Counted from the first letter of the stretch, positions 1 to 7,892 are shown. The stretch: DNA of 8,423 nt from Clostridia bacterium (GCA_017547995.1 JAFYNW010000300.1:1-8423), one strand, 5' to 3'. Notes: generated by a model not told the origin, from the sequence alone. A program made the numbers and translations.

Positions 1-1
1 A

Positions 2-940
2 AATATTACGGCTATCGTTACGGTGACAGATGATGGTGGCGGCTCGGGTAAGCTGCGCGAGGAATTCAATATGCTTCCTCCGGGCGACATCAGAAACTGC
101 ATTCTTTCTCTCGCCAATATCACACCGTCAATGTCTTCGCTTCTCAATCACAGATTTGAAAACGGCTCGCTCAAGGGGCAGAGTTTCGGCAATCTTTTCC
201 TGCTTGCCCTCAATGAGATTTACGGCTCGTTTGAGGTAGCGGTTGCAAAGATGAATGAATTTCTTGCCGTAACGGGCAAGGTGCTTCCGGTTACGACGGC
301 AAATGCACAGATTTATGCCGTGTTTGACGATGGCTCGAAAATCCTTGGTGAAACGTCGATAACCGAATATAAAAAGAAGACAAACGGAGCTATATCTGAG
401 GTGGGAATCCTGCCGCAGAATGCAAAAGCCTTGCCAGATGCTATTGCCGCTATCGAAGAAGCAGATATAATAGTTTTGGGTCCGGGCAGTCTTTATACAA
501 GTATCGTGCCTAATCTGCTTGTAGACGGTGTGCGTGAGGCTATTGCCAATTCAAAGGCGCTTAAGATATACGTCCTCAACGTTATGACGCAGGGAGGCGA
601 AACGGAAAATTATGGCGCACTCAGACATTTTCAGGAAATTGAAAAATATCTGGGCGAAGGCATAATCGACGTCTGTCTTGCCAACGTTGAAAAGGCGAAT
701 AAGAAAACACTGGACAGATACCTTCTCGAAGGTGCTGTGCCAATCAATATAAGTAAAACTGAGTTTAAGAATACGGGTGCACGTCTTGTATGTGCAAATA
801 TGCTTGCGCGAGATGGCGTGCATATCCGCCATGACCCGCTCAGACTTTCGTATAATATAATCAAGACTGCAAGTAAAATAAGACCGCGCAAGGGTCTTTT
901 GAAGATATATGACGACTTGCTGCTTAAACAGAATATGTAG
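2..940 (+). CDS. yvcK: YvcK/CofD-like gluconeogenesis factor (5' end outside window)
   Basis: This is the C-terminal 312 codons of a YvcK-family protein. The frame is open from base 2, and the GTG at 23 is internal because family-conserved sequence (ITAIVTVTDDGG) continues upstream of it. Landmarks are the DDGGGSGKLREEF loop just after the window edge, LPPGDIRNC (74-100), GPGSLYTS (479-502) and MTQGGETENY (584-613), where most homologues have P at the first G of QGGET. The missing N-terminus, about 30 residues by comparison with Bacillus YvcK, should hold the GGGTG nucleotide-binding loop. YvcK proteins share the CofD fold, bind UDP-sugars, and are needed for growth on gluconeogenic carbon sources and for normal cell shape and wall synthesis; a catalytic reaction is not firmly established. 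In Firmicutes the gene usually lies between rapZ and whiA. Here whiA follows after 9 bases, so rapZ is expected just upstream of the window. Confidence 0.95.
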   Translation, partial: NITAIVTVTDDGGGSGKLREEFNMLPPGDIRNCILSLANITPSMSSLLNHRFENGSLKGQSFGNLFLLALNEIYGSFEVAVAKMNEFLAVTGKVLPVTTANAQIYAVFDDGSKILGETSITEYKKKTNGAISEVGILPQNAKALPDAIAAIEEADIIVLGPGSLYTSIVPNLLVDGVREAIANSKALKIYVLNVMTQGGETENYGALRHFQEIEKYLGEGIIDVCLANVEKANKKTLDRYLLEGAVPINISKTEFKNTGARLVCANMLARDGVHIRHDPLRLSYNIIKTASKIRPRKGLLKIYDDLLLKQNM

Positions 941-949
941 AGGTAAACA

Positions 950-1831
950 ATGTCATTTTCAGCAGATGTAAAATCTGAATTGTGTAAACTTCCTGCCGCA
1001 AAGGAATGCTGCATAATTGCCGAATTGTATGGCTTTATGTTGTATGCAAACCAGTTTGGCAAAGAAAAAATCAAGATACATCTTGATAATGGTGCCGTGC
1101 GCAAGAGAATGTTCAATCTTATGCGCAAGGCGCTGAAAAACGTATATATAATCGACGACGGCACAGGTACAGTTGTGGTTGAAGATGCCGAAGTTATTGA
1201 GAAGATTTTCGATCTTTTCGGCTATGAATACAATAATTCCAGCCTTCATATCAACCGTGCCGTTGTGGAAGAGGACTGCTGTAAGGAAGCCTTTATCAGA
1301 GGTGCATTCCTTGCGTCAGGTTATCTTTCCAATCCTGAAAAGGAATATCACATGGAATTTGTGACGACACATTTCAATATCTCCAGCGAGCTTCTGCTTC
1401 TGCTTGATGAAATGGAATTCACAGCCAAGATGATTAACAGACGTGGTAATCACGTCATCTACTATAAGGGCAGCGAAATGATTGAAAAAATGCTGACCTT
1501 TATGGGCGCCAGCAACAGTGCTATGGAGCTTATGCTTAAAAAAGTTGAAAAAAATCTTAAAAATAATATAAATCGCAAGGTCAACTGCGAAATCTCAAAT
1601 CTTACAAAGACGGCAGATGCATCTGCCCAGCAGATTGATGCGATTGAAACTCTCAAGGAAAAGAATAAGTTTGACGATCTTCCAAAGCCACTCAAGGAGG
1701 TGGCGGAGCTTCGTCTTGCAAATCCTGAGCTTACATTGGGCGAGCTTGCAAAAATGTGCGTTCCGCCTATCACAAAGCCTGGGCTCAGCGGAAGAATGAG
1801 AAAAATCATCAAATTAGCAAAGGACGCGTAA
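950..1831 (+). CDS. whiA: WhiA family DNA-binding regulator (DUF199)
   Basis: The protein has 293 residues, slightly short for WhiA (about 310-320). ATG 950 is chosen because AGAGGT at 939-944 sits 5 bases upstream and MSFSADVKSELC is the canonical WhiA start. Domains in order are an N-terminal WhiA domain (about 1-85), a catalytically inactive LAGLIDADG homing-endonuclease-like domain (FIRGAFLASGYLSNPEK, about 115-131), and a C-terminal helix-turn-helix region (about 245-290). The linker motif NCEISNLTKT (212-221) matches the family NCD-ANL-KT signature. In Streptomyces WhiA controls sporulation and division genes. In Bacillus it affects division and chromosome segregation. The HTH end reads ITKPGLSGRMRKI where Bacillus-type WhiA has ISKSG(V/I)NHRLRKI, so the recognition region is altered. 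It lies directly between yvcK and dnaE in the same transcription unit. Confidence 0.95.
   Translation: MSFSADVKSELCKLPAAKECCIIAELYGFMLYANQFGKEKIKIHLDNGAVRKRMFNLMRKALKNVYIIDDGTGTVVVEDAEVIEKIFDLFGYEYNNSSLHINRAVVEEDCCKEAFIRGAFLASGYLSNPEKEYHMEFVTTHFNISSELLLLLDEMEFTAKMINRRGNHVIYYKGSEMIEKMLTFMGASNSAMELMLKKVEKNLKNNINRKVNCEISNLTKTADASAQQIDAIETLKEKNKFDDLPKPLKEVAELRLANPELTLGELAKMCVPPITKPGLSGRMRKIIKLAKDA
1819..1824 (+). promoter_or_regulatory. Ribosome binding site of dnaE inside the whiA 3' end
   Basis: AAAGGA lies in the last codons of whiA, 8 bases before ATG 1833. It supports that start. With only one base between the whiA stop (1829-1831) and the dnaE start, it makes translational coupling between the two genes likely. 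Confidence 0.6.
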
Positions 1832-1832
1832 A

Positions 1833-4800
1833 ATGGGACAGTTTGTTCATCTGCATTTACATACAGAATATAGTCTGCTGGACGGTGCCTGCAGGCTTAC
1901 GAACATTGCAAAAACAGCCAAAGAGCTGGGACAGACAGCTGTCGCTATAACAGACCACGGTGCAATGTTCGGTGCGATAGATTTTTACAAAAATCTTAAA
2001 AAAGAGGGAATAAAGGCTATTATTGGCTGTGAAGTCTACGTGGCTCCACGAAAAATGACCGATAAAACCTATGAACTCGACAATGAATACTACCATCTTG
2101 TTCTGCTCTGTAAAAATGAAACAGGCTATAAAAATCTTATCAAGATGGTCAGCTTTTCATATACAAAGGGCTTTTATATCAAGCCAAGAATCGATATGGA
2201 TATGCTGCGTGAAAACAGCGAGGGGCTTATCTGTCTTTCTGCCTGCATAGCAGGGCAGATTCCTCAGCTTATTCTTAACGGCAACTATGCCGGGGCGAAA
2301 GAGCTTGCTCTTGATTTTGCTGAAATCTTTGGCAAGGAAAACTTCTATCTTGAAGTGCAGGACCACGATATTGCAGAAGAAAAGGCGGTAAACGGCTCGC
2401 TTATCCGTATGTCCAGAGAAACGGGCATCGGTCTTGTTGCGACAAACGACGTACATTATCTGAAAAAGACAGATGCCGAAATCCACGATATCCTTCTCTG
2501 TATCCAGACAGCGAAAACTGTTGAGGATATCGACAGAATGAAATTCCCTAACAGCGAATTCTATATGAAGTCCTACGATGAGATGGCAATGCTTTTCGAG
2601 GGCTTTGAGGGCGCTATTGAAAATACAGTCAAAATTGCCGACATGTGCAATTTTGAGTTCGACTTTTCAAAGAGCCATTTGCCAAAGTTTCCTCTGCCTG
2701 AAGGGGAAAACGATGCCTTTGAATACCTGAAAAAGCTTTGCGTAAAGGGTATGGAAGAGCGTTACAGCAATTTTGAGCACGAAGAACGTCTTATGTACGA
2801 GCTTGGTGTCATTAAAAATATGGGCTTTGTCGATTACTTCCTTATTGTATCTGACTTTATCCGCTACGCGAAAAGTCAGGGTATTGCAGTAGGGCCGGGC
2901 AGAGGCTCTGCGGCAGGCAGTATGGTTGCCTATACGCTGTATATCACAGACGTCGAGCCGCTTAAATACAATCTCTATTTCGAACGATTCCTCAATCCTG
3001 AGCGAGTAAGTATGCCCGATATCGATATCGACTTCTGTTATATGAGAAGACAGGAGGTTATCGATTACGTAACGGAAAAATACGGTGCAAGTCAGGTTGC
3101 GCAGATTATCACATTTGGTACTATGGCGGCGCGTGCGGCTGTACGTGACGTAGGACGCGCACTCAATATGCCGTATATCGAAGTCGACCTTGTGGCAAAG
3201 CTTATTCCGCAGGAGCTTAAAATGACGCTCAGAAAGGCTCTTGAAGTGTCACCTGAGCTTAAAAGATACTATGACGACGACCCTAGAGTTACAAAGCTTA
3301 TCGATACAGCTATCGAGCTTGAAGGTATGCCAAGAAACTCATCGACTCACGCGGCTGGCGTTATCATTACAAGTGAGCCTACGTATTCATACGTGCCTCT
3401 GGCAAGAAACGATAACCTCGTTGTCACACAGTTTACGATGGGCACGCTTGAAGAGCTCGGTTTGCTAAAAATGGACTTCCTTGCTCTTCGAAATCTTACT
3501 ATCCTTGATGATGCGGTCAGACTTGTAAATGAAAATACAGGCGAAAAGCTCGACCTTAACAATATCAGCTATGACGACAAAAACGTCTATGATATGATAT
3601 CCCAGGGCAAAACGTCGGGTGTATTCCAGCTCGAAAGTACAGGCATGACAAACGTTGCCATGGGTCTCAAGCCGCACAGCATTGAAGATATCACAGCGCT
3701 TATCGCGCTCTATCGTCCGGGGCCTATGCAGTCGATTCCACGATATATCGAAGCAAAGCATAACCCGGCTACAGTCAAGTATAAGCATGAAAAGCTTAAG
3801 AGTATTCTTGATGTTACATACGGATGTATGGTCTATCAGGAACAGGTAATGGAAATATTCCGTAAGCTTGCGGGCTATTCACTTGGCAAAGCGGACGTTA
3901 TCCGCCGTGCAATCTCCAAAAAGAAATACGATGTGCTTGTCAAGGAAAGACAGAACTTTATCTATGGTAATGATGAGGAAAAAATTACAGGCTGTGTGAA
4001 AAATGGTGTCAACGAAGCAATTGCAAACAGCATTTTCGATGAAATCCTCGACTTTGCCGACTATGCTTTCAACAAGGCTCATTCTGTCTGCTATGCAGTC
4101 CTTGCATATCAGACGGCATACGTAAAATATCACTATCCTAAGGAATATATGGCGGCCTTGCTGACGTCTATCGTAGGCATCAGCGAAAAGGTGTCCGAAT
4201 ACACAGCACAGTGCAAGGATATGGGTATCAAGGTCCTCGTTCCTGACGTAAACCGCTCAGGTGCATACTTCAACGTCGACGGAGATAATCTCCGTTTCGG
4301 TCTTGCGGCAGTTAAAAACGTCGGACGTGCATTTACAGAAAATATCTCCAGGGAGCGCCTTGAAAATGGTCTTTTCAAAAGCTTCGATGACTTCTGCTCA
4401 CGAATGATTGATTATGACCTCAACAAGAGAACGCTTGAAAATCTCATTAAGTGCGGTGCCTTCGATTCTCTCGGGTACAAGCGTGCACAGCTTATGAGTG
4501 TATACGAAAGTGTGCTTGAAAATACGGCAAACCGCAAGAAAAAGAATCTTGAAGGTCAGTTCAATCTCTTTGGCTTCGGTGATGAAACTGAGGATGATAT
4601 GGTGTTGCCTGATATTCCTGAGTTTCCTGCTTCACAGCTTTACGTTATGGAAAAGGATACAACAGGCCTCTATCTTTCGGGACACCCTATGGATGGCCTT
4701 GAAGAGCTTGCGAAAAGGGCAGAGTCTGTCAATATAGCCGATATTCTTGCTCTCAATGATGAAGAAAGAAAGACTCCGCCTGTGTGCAGAGATGGTGATT

Positions 4801-5327
4801 ACATCACGGTTACAGGTGTTATCACAAGCAATAAGCTTAAAACAACAAAGAACAGCAACTATATATGCTACGTCACAATGGAAGACCTTACGGGCTCAAT
4901 CGAAGCTATGGCATTTGCCAACGTAATCCAGGAATTCGGTACGAATATCAGGGATGACAATACAGTAATATGCTACGGCAGAGTGTCTGCCAAGGAAGAT
5001 GAAGCGCCAAAGCTCATCCTTTCATCTGTGTATCCGTTTGAAGAAAACTATCTCAAGGTACACAGAGAGCGTAATCGCATCAAATACAAGAAAACTCCTT
5101 GTGACAACAGAAAATTATATATCAGAGTTGACGACGTCAATTCCAATGAGATGAAGGAAGTCCTGCGATGCCTCAAGCAATTCCACGGCGAAATGCCTGT
5201 AGTTGTACGATGCTGCAAGGACGGTAAATTATATAAGCTTAATGAGGAATATTACTGCGATGGTGGTGAAAAGCTCATGGAAAAGCTTGAAAACTTCCTC
5301 CATTGGGACAACGTAGTTATAAAGTGA
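1833..5327 (+). CDS. dnaE: DNA polymerase III alpha subunit (DnaE1 type)
   Basis: This 1164-residue C-family replicative polymerase synthesises DNA as the alpha subunit of the holoenzyme, a typical length for DnaE1. The N-terminal PHP domain (about 1-270) keeps the expected metal ligands: H8, H10, D17, H42, E67, H88, C137, D206 and H208. The palm contains GPGRGSAAGS (from about 353) and PDIDID (395-400), giving catalytic D396 and D398. The third aspartate is D548 in LLKMDFLALR, where the usual glycine of DFLGL is alanine. QFNLF at 909-913 matches the beta-clamp-binding consensus QxxLF. An OB fold follows (about 988-1050), then a C-terminal domain typical of DnaE. It is not PolC: it lacks an inserted DEDD exonuclease and starts with the PHP domain. 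A Clostridia genome would also be expected to encode PolC elsewhere. The gene starts one base after whiA and ends 8 bases before pcrA. Confidence 0.97.
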   Translation: MGQFVHLHLHTEYSLLDGACRLTNIAKTAKELGQTAVAITDHGAMFGAIDFYKNLKKEGIKAIIGCEVYVAPRKMTDKTYELDNEYYHLVLLCKNETGYKNLIKMVSFSYTKGFYIKPRIDMDMLRENSEGLICLSACIAGQIPQLILNGNYAGAKELALDFAEIFGKENFYLEVQDHDIAEEKAVNGSLIRMSRETGIGLVATNDVHYLKKTDAEIHDILLCIQTAKTVEDIDRMKFPNSEFYMKSYDEMAMLFEGFEGAIENTVKIADMCNFEFDFSKSHLPKFPLPEGENDAFEYLKKLCVKGMEERYSNFEHEERLMYELGVIKNMGFVDYFLIVSDFIRYAKSQGIAVGPGRGSAAGSMVAYTLYITDVEPLKYNLYFERFLNPERVSMPDIDIDFCYMRRQEVIDYVTEKYGASQVAQIITFGTMAARAAVRDVGRALNMPYIEVDLVAKLIPQELKMTLRKALEVSPELKRYYDDDPRVTKLIDTAIELEGMPRNSSTHAAGVIITSEPTYSYVPLARNDNLVVTQFTMGTLEELGLLKMDFLALRNLTILDDAVRLVNENTGEKLDLNNISYDDKNVYDMISQGKTSGVFQLESTGMTNVAMGLKPHSIEDITALIALYRPGPMQSIPRYIEAKHNPATVKYKHEKLKSILDVTYGCMVYQEQVMEIFRKLAGYSLGKADVIRRAISKKKYDVLVKERQNFIYGNDEEKITGCVKNGVNEAIANSIFDEILDFADYAFNKAHSVCYAVLAYQTAYVKYHYPKEYMAALLTSIVGISEKVSEYTAQCKDMGIKVLVPDVNRSGAYFNVDGDNLRFGLAAVKNVGRAFTENISRERLENGLFKSFDDFCSRMIDYDLNKRTLENLIKCGAFDSLGYKRAQLMSVYESVLENTANRKKKNLEGQFNLFGFGDETEDDMVLPDIPEFPASQLYVMEKDTTGLYLSGHPMDGLEELAKRAESVNIADILALNDEERKTPPVCRDGDYITVTGVITSNKLKTTKNSNYICYVTMEDLTGSIEAMAFANVIQEFGTNIRDDNTVICYGRVSAKEDEAPKLILSSVYPFEENYLKVHRERNRIKYKKTPCDNRKLYIRVDDVNSNEMKEVLRCLKQFHGEMPVVVRCCKDGKLYKLNEEYYCDGGEKLMEKLENFLHWDNVVIK

Positions 5328-5330
5328 GGT
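5326..5330 (+). promoter_or_regulatory. Ribosome binding site deciding the GTG start of pcrA
   Basis: GAGGT overlaps the dnaE stop TGA (5325-5327) and lies 5 bases before GTG 5336. The next in-frame ATG is codon 25, inside the conserved Q-motif region (LNDMQQKAV), so it cannot be the start. The arrangement copies the whiA site, where AGAGGT overlaps the yvcK stop. Confidence 0.75.
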
Positions 5331-5335
5331 AAAAA

Positions 5336-7702
5336 GTGGACGTAAGACAAAAATATCTTAAACTGAGAAAGCAAATCATCGCGAGCGAGTTTTCTCATCT
5401 CAATGATATGCAGCAGAAGGCAGTGCTTCGCACAGAAGGCCCTCTTTTGTTGCTTGCCGGTGCCGGTTCCGGTAAAACTACTGTAATTATCAACAGAATT
5501 GTAAATATTCTTAAATACGGCTGCGGCTCGGACTGTGACTACGTGCCTGAATGGATTACACAGGACCACGTCGACCTTATGGAAGGCTATCTTGCAAATC
5601 CTATCGAGGATCTTAAGGAAGCTATGGTAAATCTCTGTGCCGTAAATCCGCCAAGACCATACGACGTACTTGCTATCACGTTTACAAACAAGGCGGCAGG
5701 CGAGCTCAAGGCAAGACTTGAAAGCGCAATAGGCGAGGATGCCCTCAATATCTGGGCACATACCTTCCACGCGGCTTGTATCAGAATTCTCCGCCAGAAT
5801 ATTCAGCTTCTCGGCTACAGCAAGGAGTTCACTATCTACGATGAAGACGATAAGAAGAAACTTATCACTTCTATTGTTAAAGAACTCAATATGGACGAAA
5901 AGCGCTTCGACGTACGCGGTATCATCGGCGAAATCAGCCGTGCCAAGGACAGATTTGAAAACGAGAGGGAATATGCGGTCAACGCAGGTGGTGACTGGTA
6001 TAAGTCCAACATTTCCAAGGTTTATAATATCTATGCTTCCAAGATGAAGGAAGCAAATGCCCTTGACTTTGACGATATCATCGTCAAAACGGTAGAGCTT
6101 CTTTATGAGCACGAAGACGTGCGTGAATACTATCAGCGTAAGTTCAAATACGTTCTCGTCGATGAGTATCAGGATACAAACCACGCTCAGTATCTGCTTT
6201 GCAGTCTCCTTGCAGGCGGCAGTGAAAATATCTGCGTTGTAGGTGACGATGACCAGAGTATCTATAAGTTCAGAGGCGCTACAATCAAGAATATTATGGA
6301 ATTCGAAAAGCAGTACACAAATGCTGAAACAATCCGTCTCGAACAGAATTATCGTTCGACAACAAATATTCTTTCTGCTGCTAACGAGGTTATTGCATAC
6401 AACACACAGCGTAAGGGCAAGACTTTGTGGACAAAGAACGGCGAAGGCGATAAGGTTCAGATTTACACAGGTGAAACTCAGGAAGAGGAAGCAGAATATA
6501 TCTCCAAAAAGATTCTTGAAGGCATTGAAAAGGGTGTAAATCTTTCTAACTTTACAGTGCTTTATCGAAGCCATGTTTTATCCAATGCAATTGAAACTGC
6601 ATTCAAGCGCCACGGTATTCAGTACAGAATCGTCAGCGGTCTCCGCTTCTTCGACAGAGCGGAAGTCAAGGACGTGCTTGCATATCTCTGGCTCATCTCA
6701 AATCCTGCCGATACAGTACGTCTCAAGCGTATAATCAACGTGCCTGCCCGTAAAATCGGTGCGAAGGCTATCGAAAATCTTGACATCGTAGCGGAAACAT
6801 ATGGCATCACTCACTTCGAAGCTTGTGAAAGAGCACATGAGTTTGCTGAGCTTTCAAAATCAGCAGATGCACTCGTCAACTTCGCTCATCTTATCAATAA
6901 GTTCAGAGCAAAGCTTGATGAATGTTCTGTCAGCGACCTTTACCAGGATGTAATCGAGCTTACAGGCTACTATGGCATGCTTGCCGCTCTCAACGATAAG
7001 GAAAGCAAGGCTAAGCTTGAAAACGTACTCGAACTCAAGTCCAATATCATCGACTATGAAACACGCACGGAAGAGCCAAGCCTCTATGGCTTCCTTGAAG
7101 AAATCGCGCTTTTCACAGATATGGACAGATATGATACAGACACAGATGCGGTAACACTCATGACAATGCATAGCGCAAAGGGGCTGGAATTCAACACAGT
7201 ATTCCTCTGCGGCATCGAAGAAGGCATCTTCCCATCATATCGTTCGATGGATGATTCCAATGAACTTGAGGAAGAGAGAAGACTTTGCTACGTTGCAATG
7301 ACAAGAGCAAAGAAAACCCTTCATATGTGCAACTGTAAACGTCGAGTGCTTTACGGCCAGACATCTTTCAACAGACCATCCAGATTCCTTGAAGAGATTC
7401 CAAAACAGTACGTCGAGGAAATCAAGCCTAAGAAGCCTGCTATGTCTGCACAGCCAAGACAGGCTACACCGAGAAAGATTGGTATGCCTACAACGTCTAT
7501 GTCTTTCAAGAGTGCAAATACCTCTTCCTTTGCACCACAGTACAAGGCAGGCGATGCTATCGAGCATACAGCCTTCGGCACAGGTACTGTCGTCAAGACA
7601 ACACCTATGGGTGGCGACGTGCTTCTTGAAATTATGTTTGATACAGCGGGCAAGAAGATGATGATGGAAAAAACAGCATCAAAGTTCATGAAAAAAGTTT
7701 AA
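5336..7702 (+). CDS. pcrA: ATP-dependent 3'-5' DNA helicase PcrA/UvrD
   Basis: This is a 788-residue superfamily 1A helicase that unwinds DNA in nucleotide-excision repair, plasmid replication and removal of RecA or transcription blocks. The motifs in order are: Q motif LNDMQQKAV (22-30), Walker A AGAGSGKT (41-48), Ia AITFTNKAA (113-121), II VDEYQD (275-280), III VVGDDDQSIYKFRG (301-314), IV LEQNYRST (335-342), V TMHSAKGLEF (610-619) and VI YVAMTRAKK (652-660). A linker rich in P, A, S and T (about 697-735) leads to the C-terminal Tudor-like domain (GDAIEHTAFGTGTV from 739), which in PcrA binds RNA polymerase. Motifs I and Ia are 64 residues apart, against about 22 in Geobacillus PcrA, so roughly 42 residues (about 62-105) are inserted in domain 1A. 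Start GTG 5336 is set by the upstream GAGGT. It is the last gene of the cluster; no convincing terminator follows it. Confidence 0.95.
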   Translation: MDVRQKYLKLRKQIIASEFSHLNDMQQKAVLRTEGPLLLLAGAGSGKTTVIINRIVNILKYGCGSDCDYVPEWITQDHVDLMEGYLANPIEDLKEAMVNLCAVNPPRPYDVLAITFTNKAAGELKARLESAIGEDALNIWAHTFHAACIRILRQNIQLLGYSKEFTIYDEDDKKKLITSIVKELNMDEKRFDVRGIIGEISRAKDRFENEREYAVNAGGDWYKSNISKVYNIYASKMKEANALDFDDIIVKTVELLYEHEDVREYYQRKFKYVLVDEYQDTNHAQYLLCSLLAGGSENICVVGDDDQSIYKFRGATIKNIMEFEKQYTNAETIRLEQNYRSTTNILSAANEVIAYNTQRKGKTLWTKNGEGDKVQIYTGETQEEEAEYISKKILEGIEKGVNLSNFTVLYRSHVLSNAIETAFKRHGIQYRIVSGLRFFDRAEVKDVLAYLWLISNPADTVRLKRIINVPARKIGAKAIENLDIVAETYGITHFEACERAHEFAELSKSADALVNFAHLINKFRAKLDECSVSDLYQDVIELTGYYGMLAALNDKESKAKLENVLELKSNIIDYETRTEEPSLYGFLEEIALFTDMDRYDTDTDAVTLMTMHSAKGLEFNTVFLCGIEEGIFPSYRSMDDSNELEEERRLCYVAMTRAKKTLHMCNCKRRVLYGQTSFNRPSRFLEEIPKQYVEEIKPKKPAMSAQPRQATPRKIGMPTTSMSFKSANTSSFAPQYKAGDAIEHTAFGTGTVVKTTPMGGDVLLEIMFDTAGKKMMMEKTASKFMKKV

Positions 7703-7709
7703 AAAGGTC

Positions 7710-7738
7710 TTGCATTTTTTAAAAATGTGTGATATACT
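7710..7738 (+). promoter_or_regulatory. Sigma-A-type promoter of the tRNA-Leu gene
   Basis: A -35 like TTGCAT (7710-7715) is followed by a 17-base spacer and the -10 TATACT (7733-7738), which matches TATAAT at five of six positions. TG at 7730-7731 makes it an extended -10. The expected start is about 7744-7746. The promoter begins 8 bases after the pcrA stop, so the tRNA can be transcribed independently of the upstream cluster. Confidence 0.8.
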
Positions 7739-7765
7739 ATATAGGCAGTTGAAAATTGCCTATAT
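7739..7765 (+). repeat. Inverted repeat spanning start site and 5' leader of the tRNA
   Basis: ATATAGGCAGTT (7739-7750) and AATTGCCTATAT (7754-7765) are complementary at 11 of 12 positions, and the remaining pair is G-U in RNA. A three-base GAA loop separates the arms. The right arm abuts the first base of the mature tRNA (7766). If transcription starts at G7744, the 22-base leader can form a 7-bp hairpin (GGCAGUU/AAUUGCC), leaving UAUAU single-stranded before the RNase P cleavage site. Whether it acts as a DNA operator or an RNA hairpin is not known. Confidence 0.65.
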
Positions 7766-7847
7766 GCCGGTGTGGTGGAATGGCAGACACGCCTGACTCA
7801 AAATCAGGAGGGAAACCGTGGGGGTTCGAGTCCCTTCACCGGCACCA
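7766..7847 (+). tRNA. tRNA-Leu(CAA)
   Basis: The 82-base sequence folds as a class II tRNA and includes an encoded CCA (7845-7847). The acceptor stem is GCCGGTG (7766-7772) with CACCGGC (7837-7843), with discriminator A7844. The D stem is GTG (7775-7777) with CAC (7788-7790), around a loop containing GG. The anticodon stem is CCTGA (7792-7796) with TCAGG (7804-7808); the loop CTCAAAA places anticodon CAA at 7799-7801, which reads UUG. The variable arm is 7809-7819 (AGGGAAACCGT) with a short GG/CC stem. The T arm is GGGGG (7820-7824), loop TTCGAGT and CCCTT (7832-7836), with two G-U pairs at the outer end. By eye UUG is an infrequent leucine codon in the neighbouring genes, which favour CTT and CTC. 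Confidence 0.97.
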
Positions 7848-7850
7848 ATG

Positions 7851-7883
7851 AGCGACAGAGAAATCTGTCGCTTTTTTGTTTTT
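7851..7883 (+). terminator. Intrinsic terminator after tRNA-Leu
   Basis: A perfect 9-bp stem, AGCGACAGA (7851-7859) with TCTGTCGCT (7864-7872), encloses a GAAA loop and is followed by TTTTTTGTTTTT ending at 7883. It begins 3 bases after the tRNA CCA. It ends the tRNA transcript and stands directly in front of the next gene. Confidence 0.92.
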
Positions 7884-7887
7884 ATAC

Positions 7888-7892
7888 GGAGG
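7888..7892 (+). promoter_or_regulatory. Ribosome binding site of the APH(3')-like gene
   Basis: GGAGG lies 5 bases before ATG 7898, a near-ideal Shine-Dalgarno sequence that fixes the start. It sits only 4 bases after the T tract of the terminator. Confidence 0.85.

Noticed and set aside
23..25. GTG as a start codon for the first gene
   Set aside because: The frame is open to the window edge and the codons before it encode the conserved ITAIVTV strand of YvcK, so the true start lies outside.
631..1164. Open frame of 177 codons on the - strand opposite yvcK and whiA
   Set aside because: It overlaps two firmly identified genes on the other strand and its translation matches no family I recognise.
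1293..1344. LAGLIDADG homing endonuclease or intein
   Set aside because: The motif belongs to the catalytically inactive endonuclease-like domain that is normal for WhiA; no splice junctions or host gene interruption are seen.
5252..6574. Long open frame of 440 codons on the - strand across the dnaE end and pcrA
   Set aside because: It lies opposite conserved PcrA motifs, its translation is cysteine- and phenylalanine-rich with no recognisable domain, and it is explained as a shadow of codon bias in pcrA.
7698..7724. A/T inverted repeat TTTAAAAA...TTTTTAAA after pcrA as a terminator
   Set aside because: The stem has no G/C pairs and overlaps the -35 element of the tRNA promoter; it is too weak to call.
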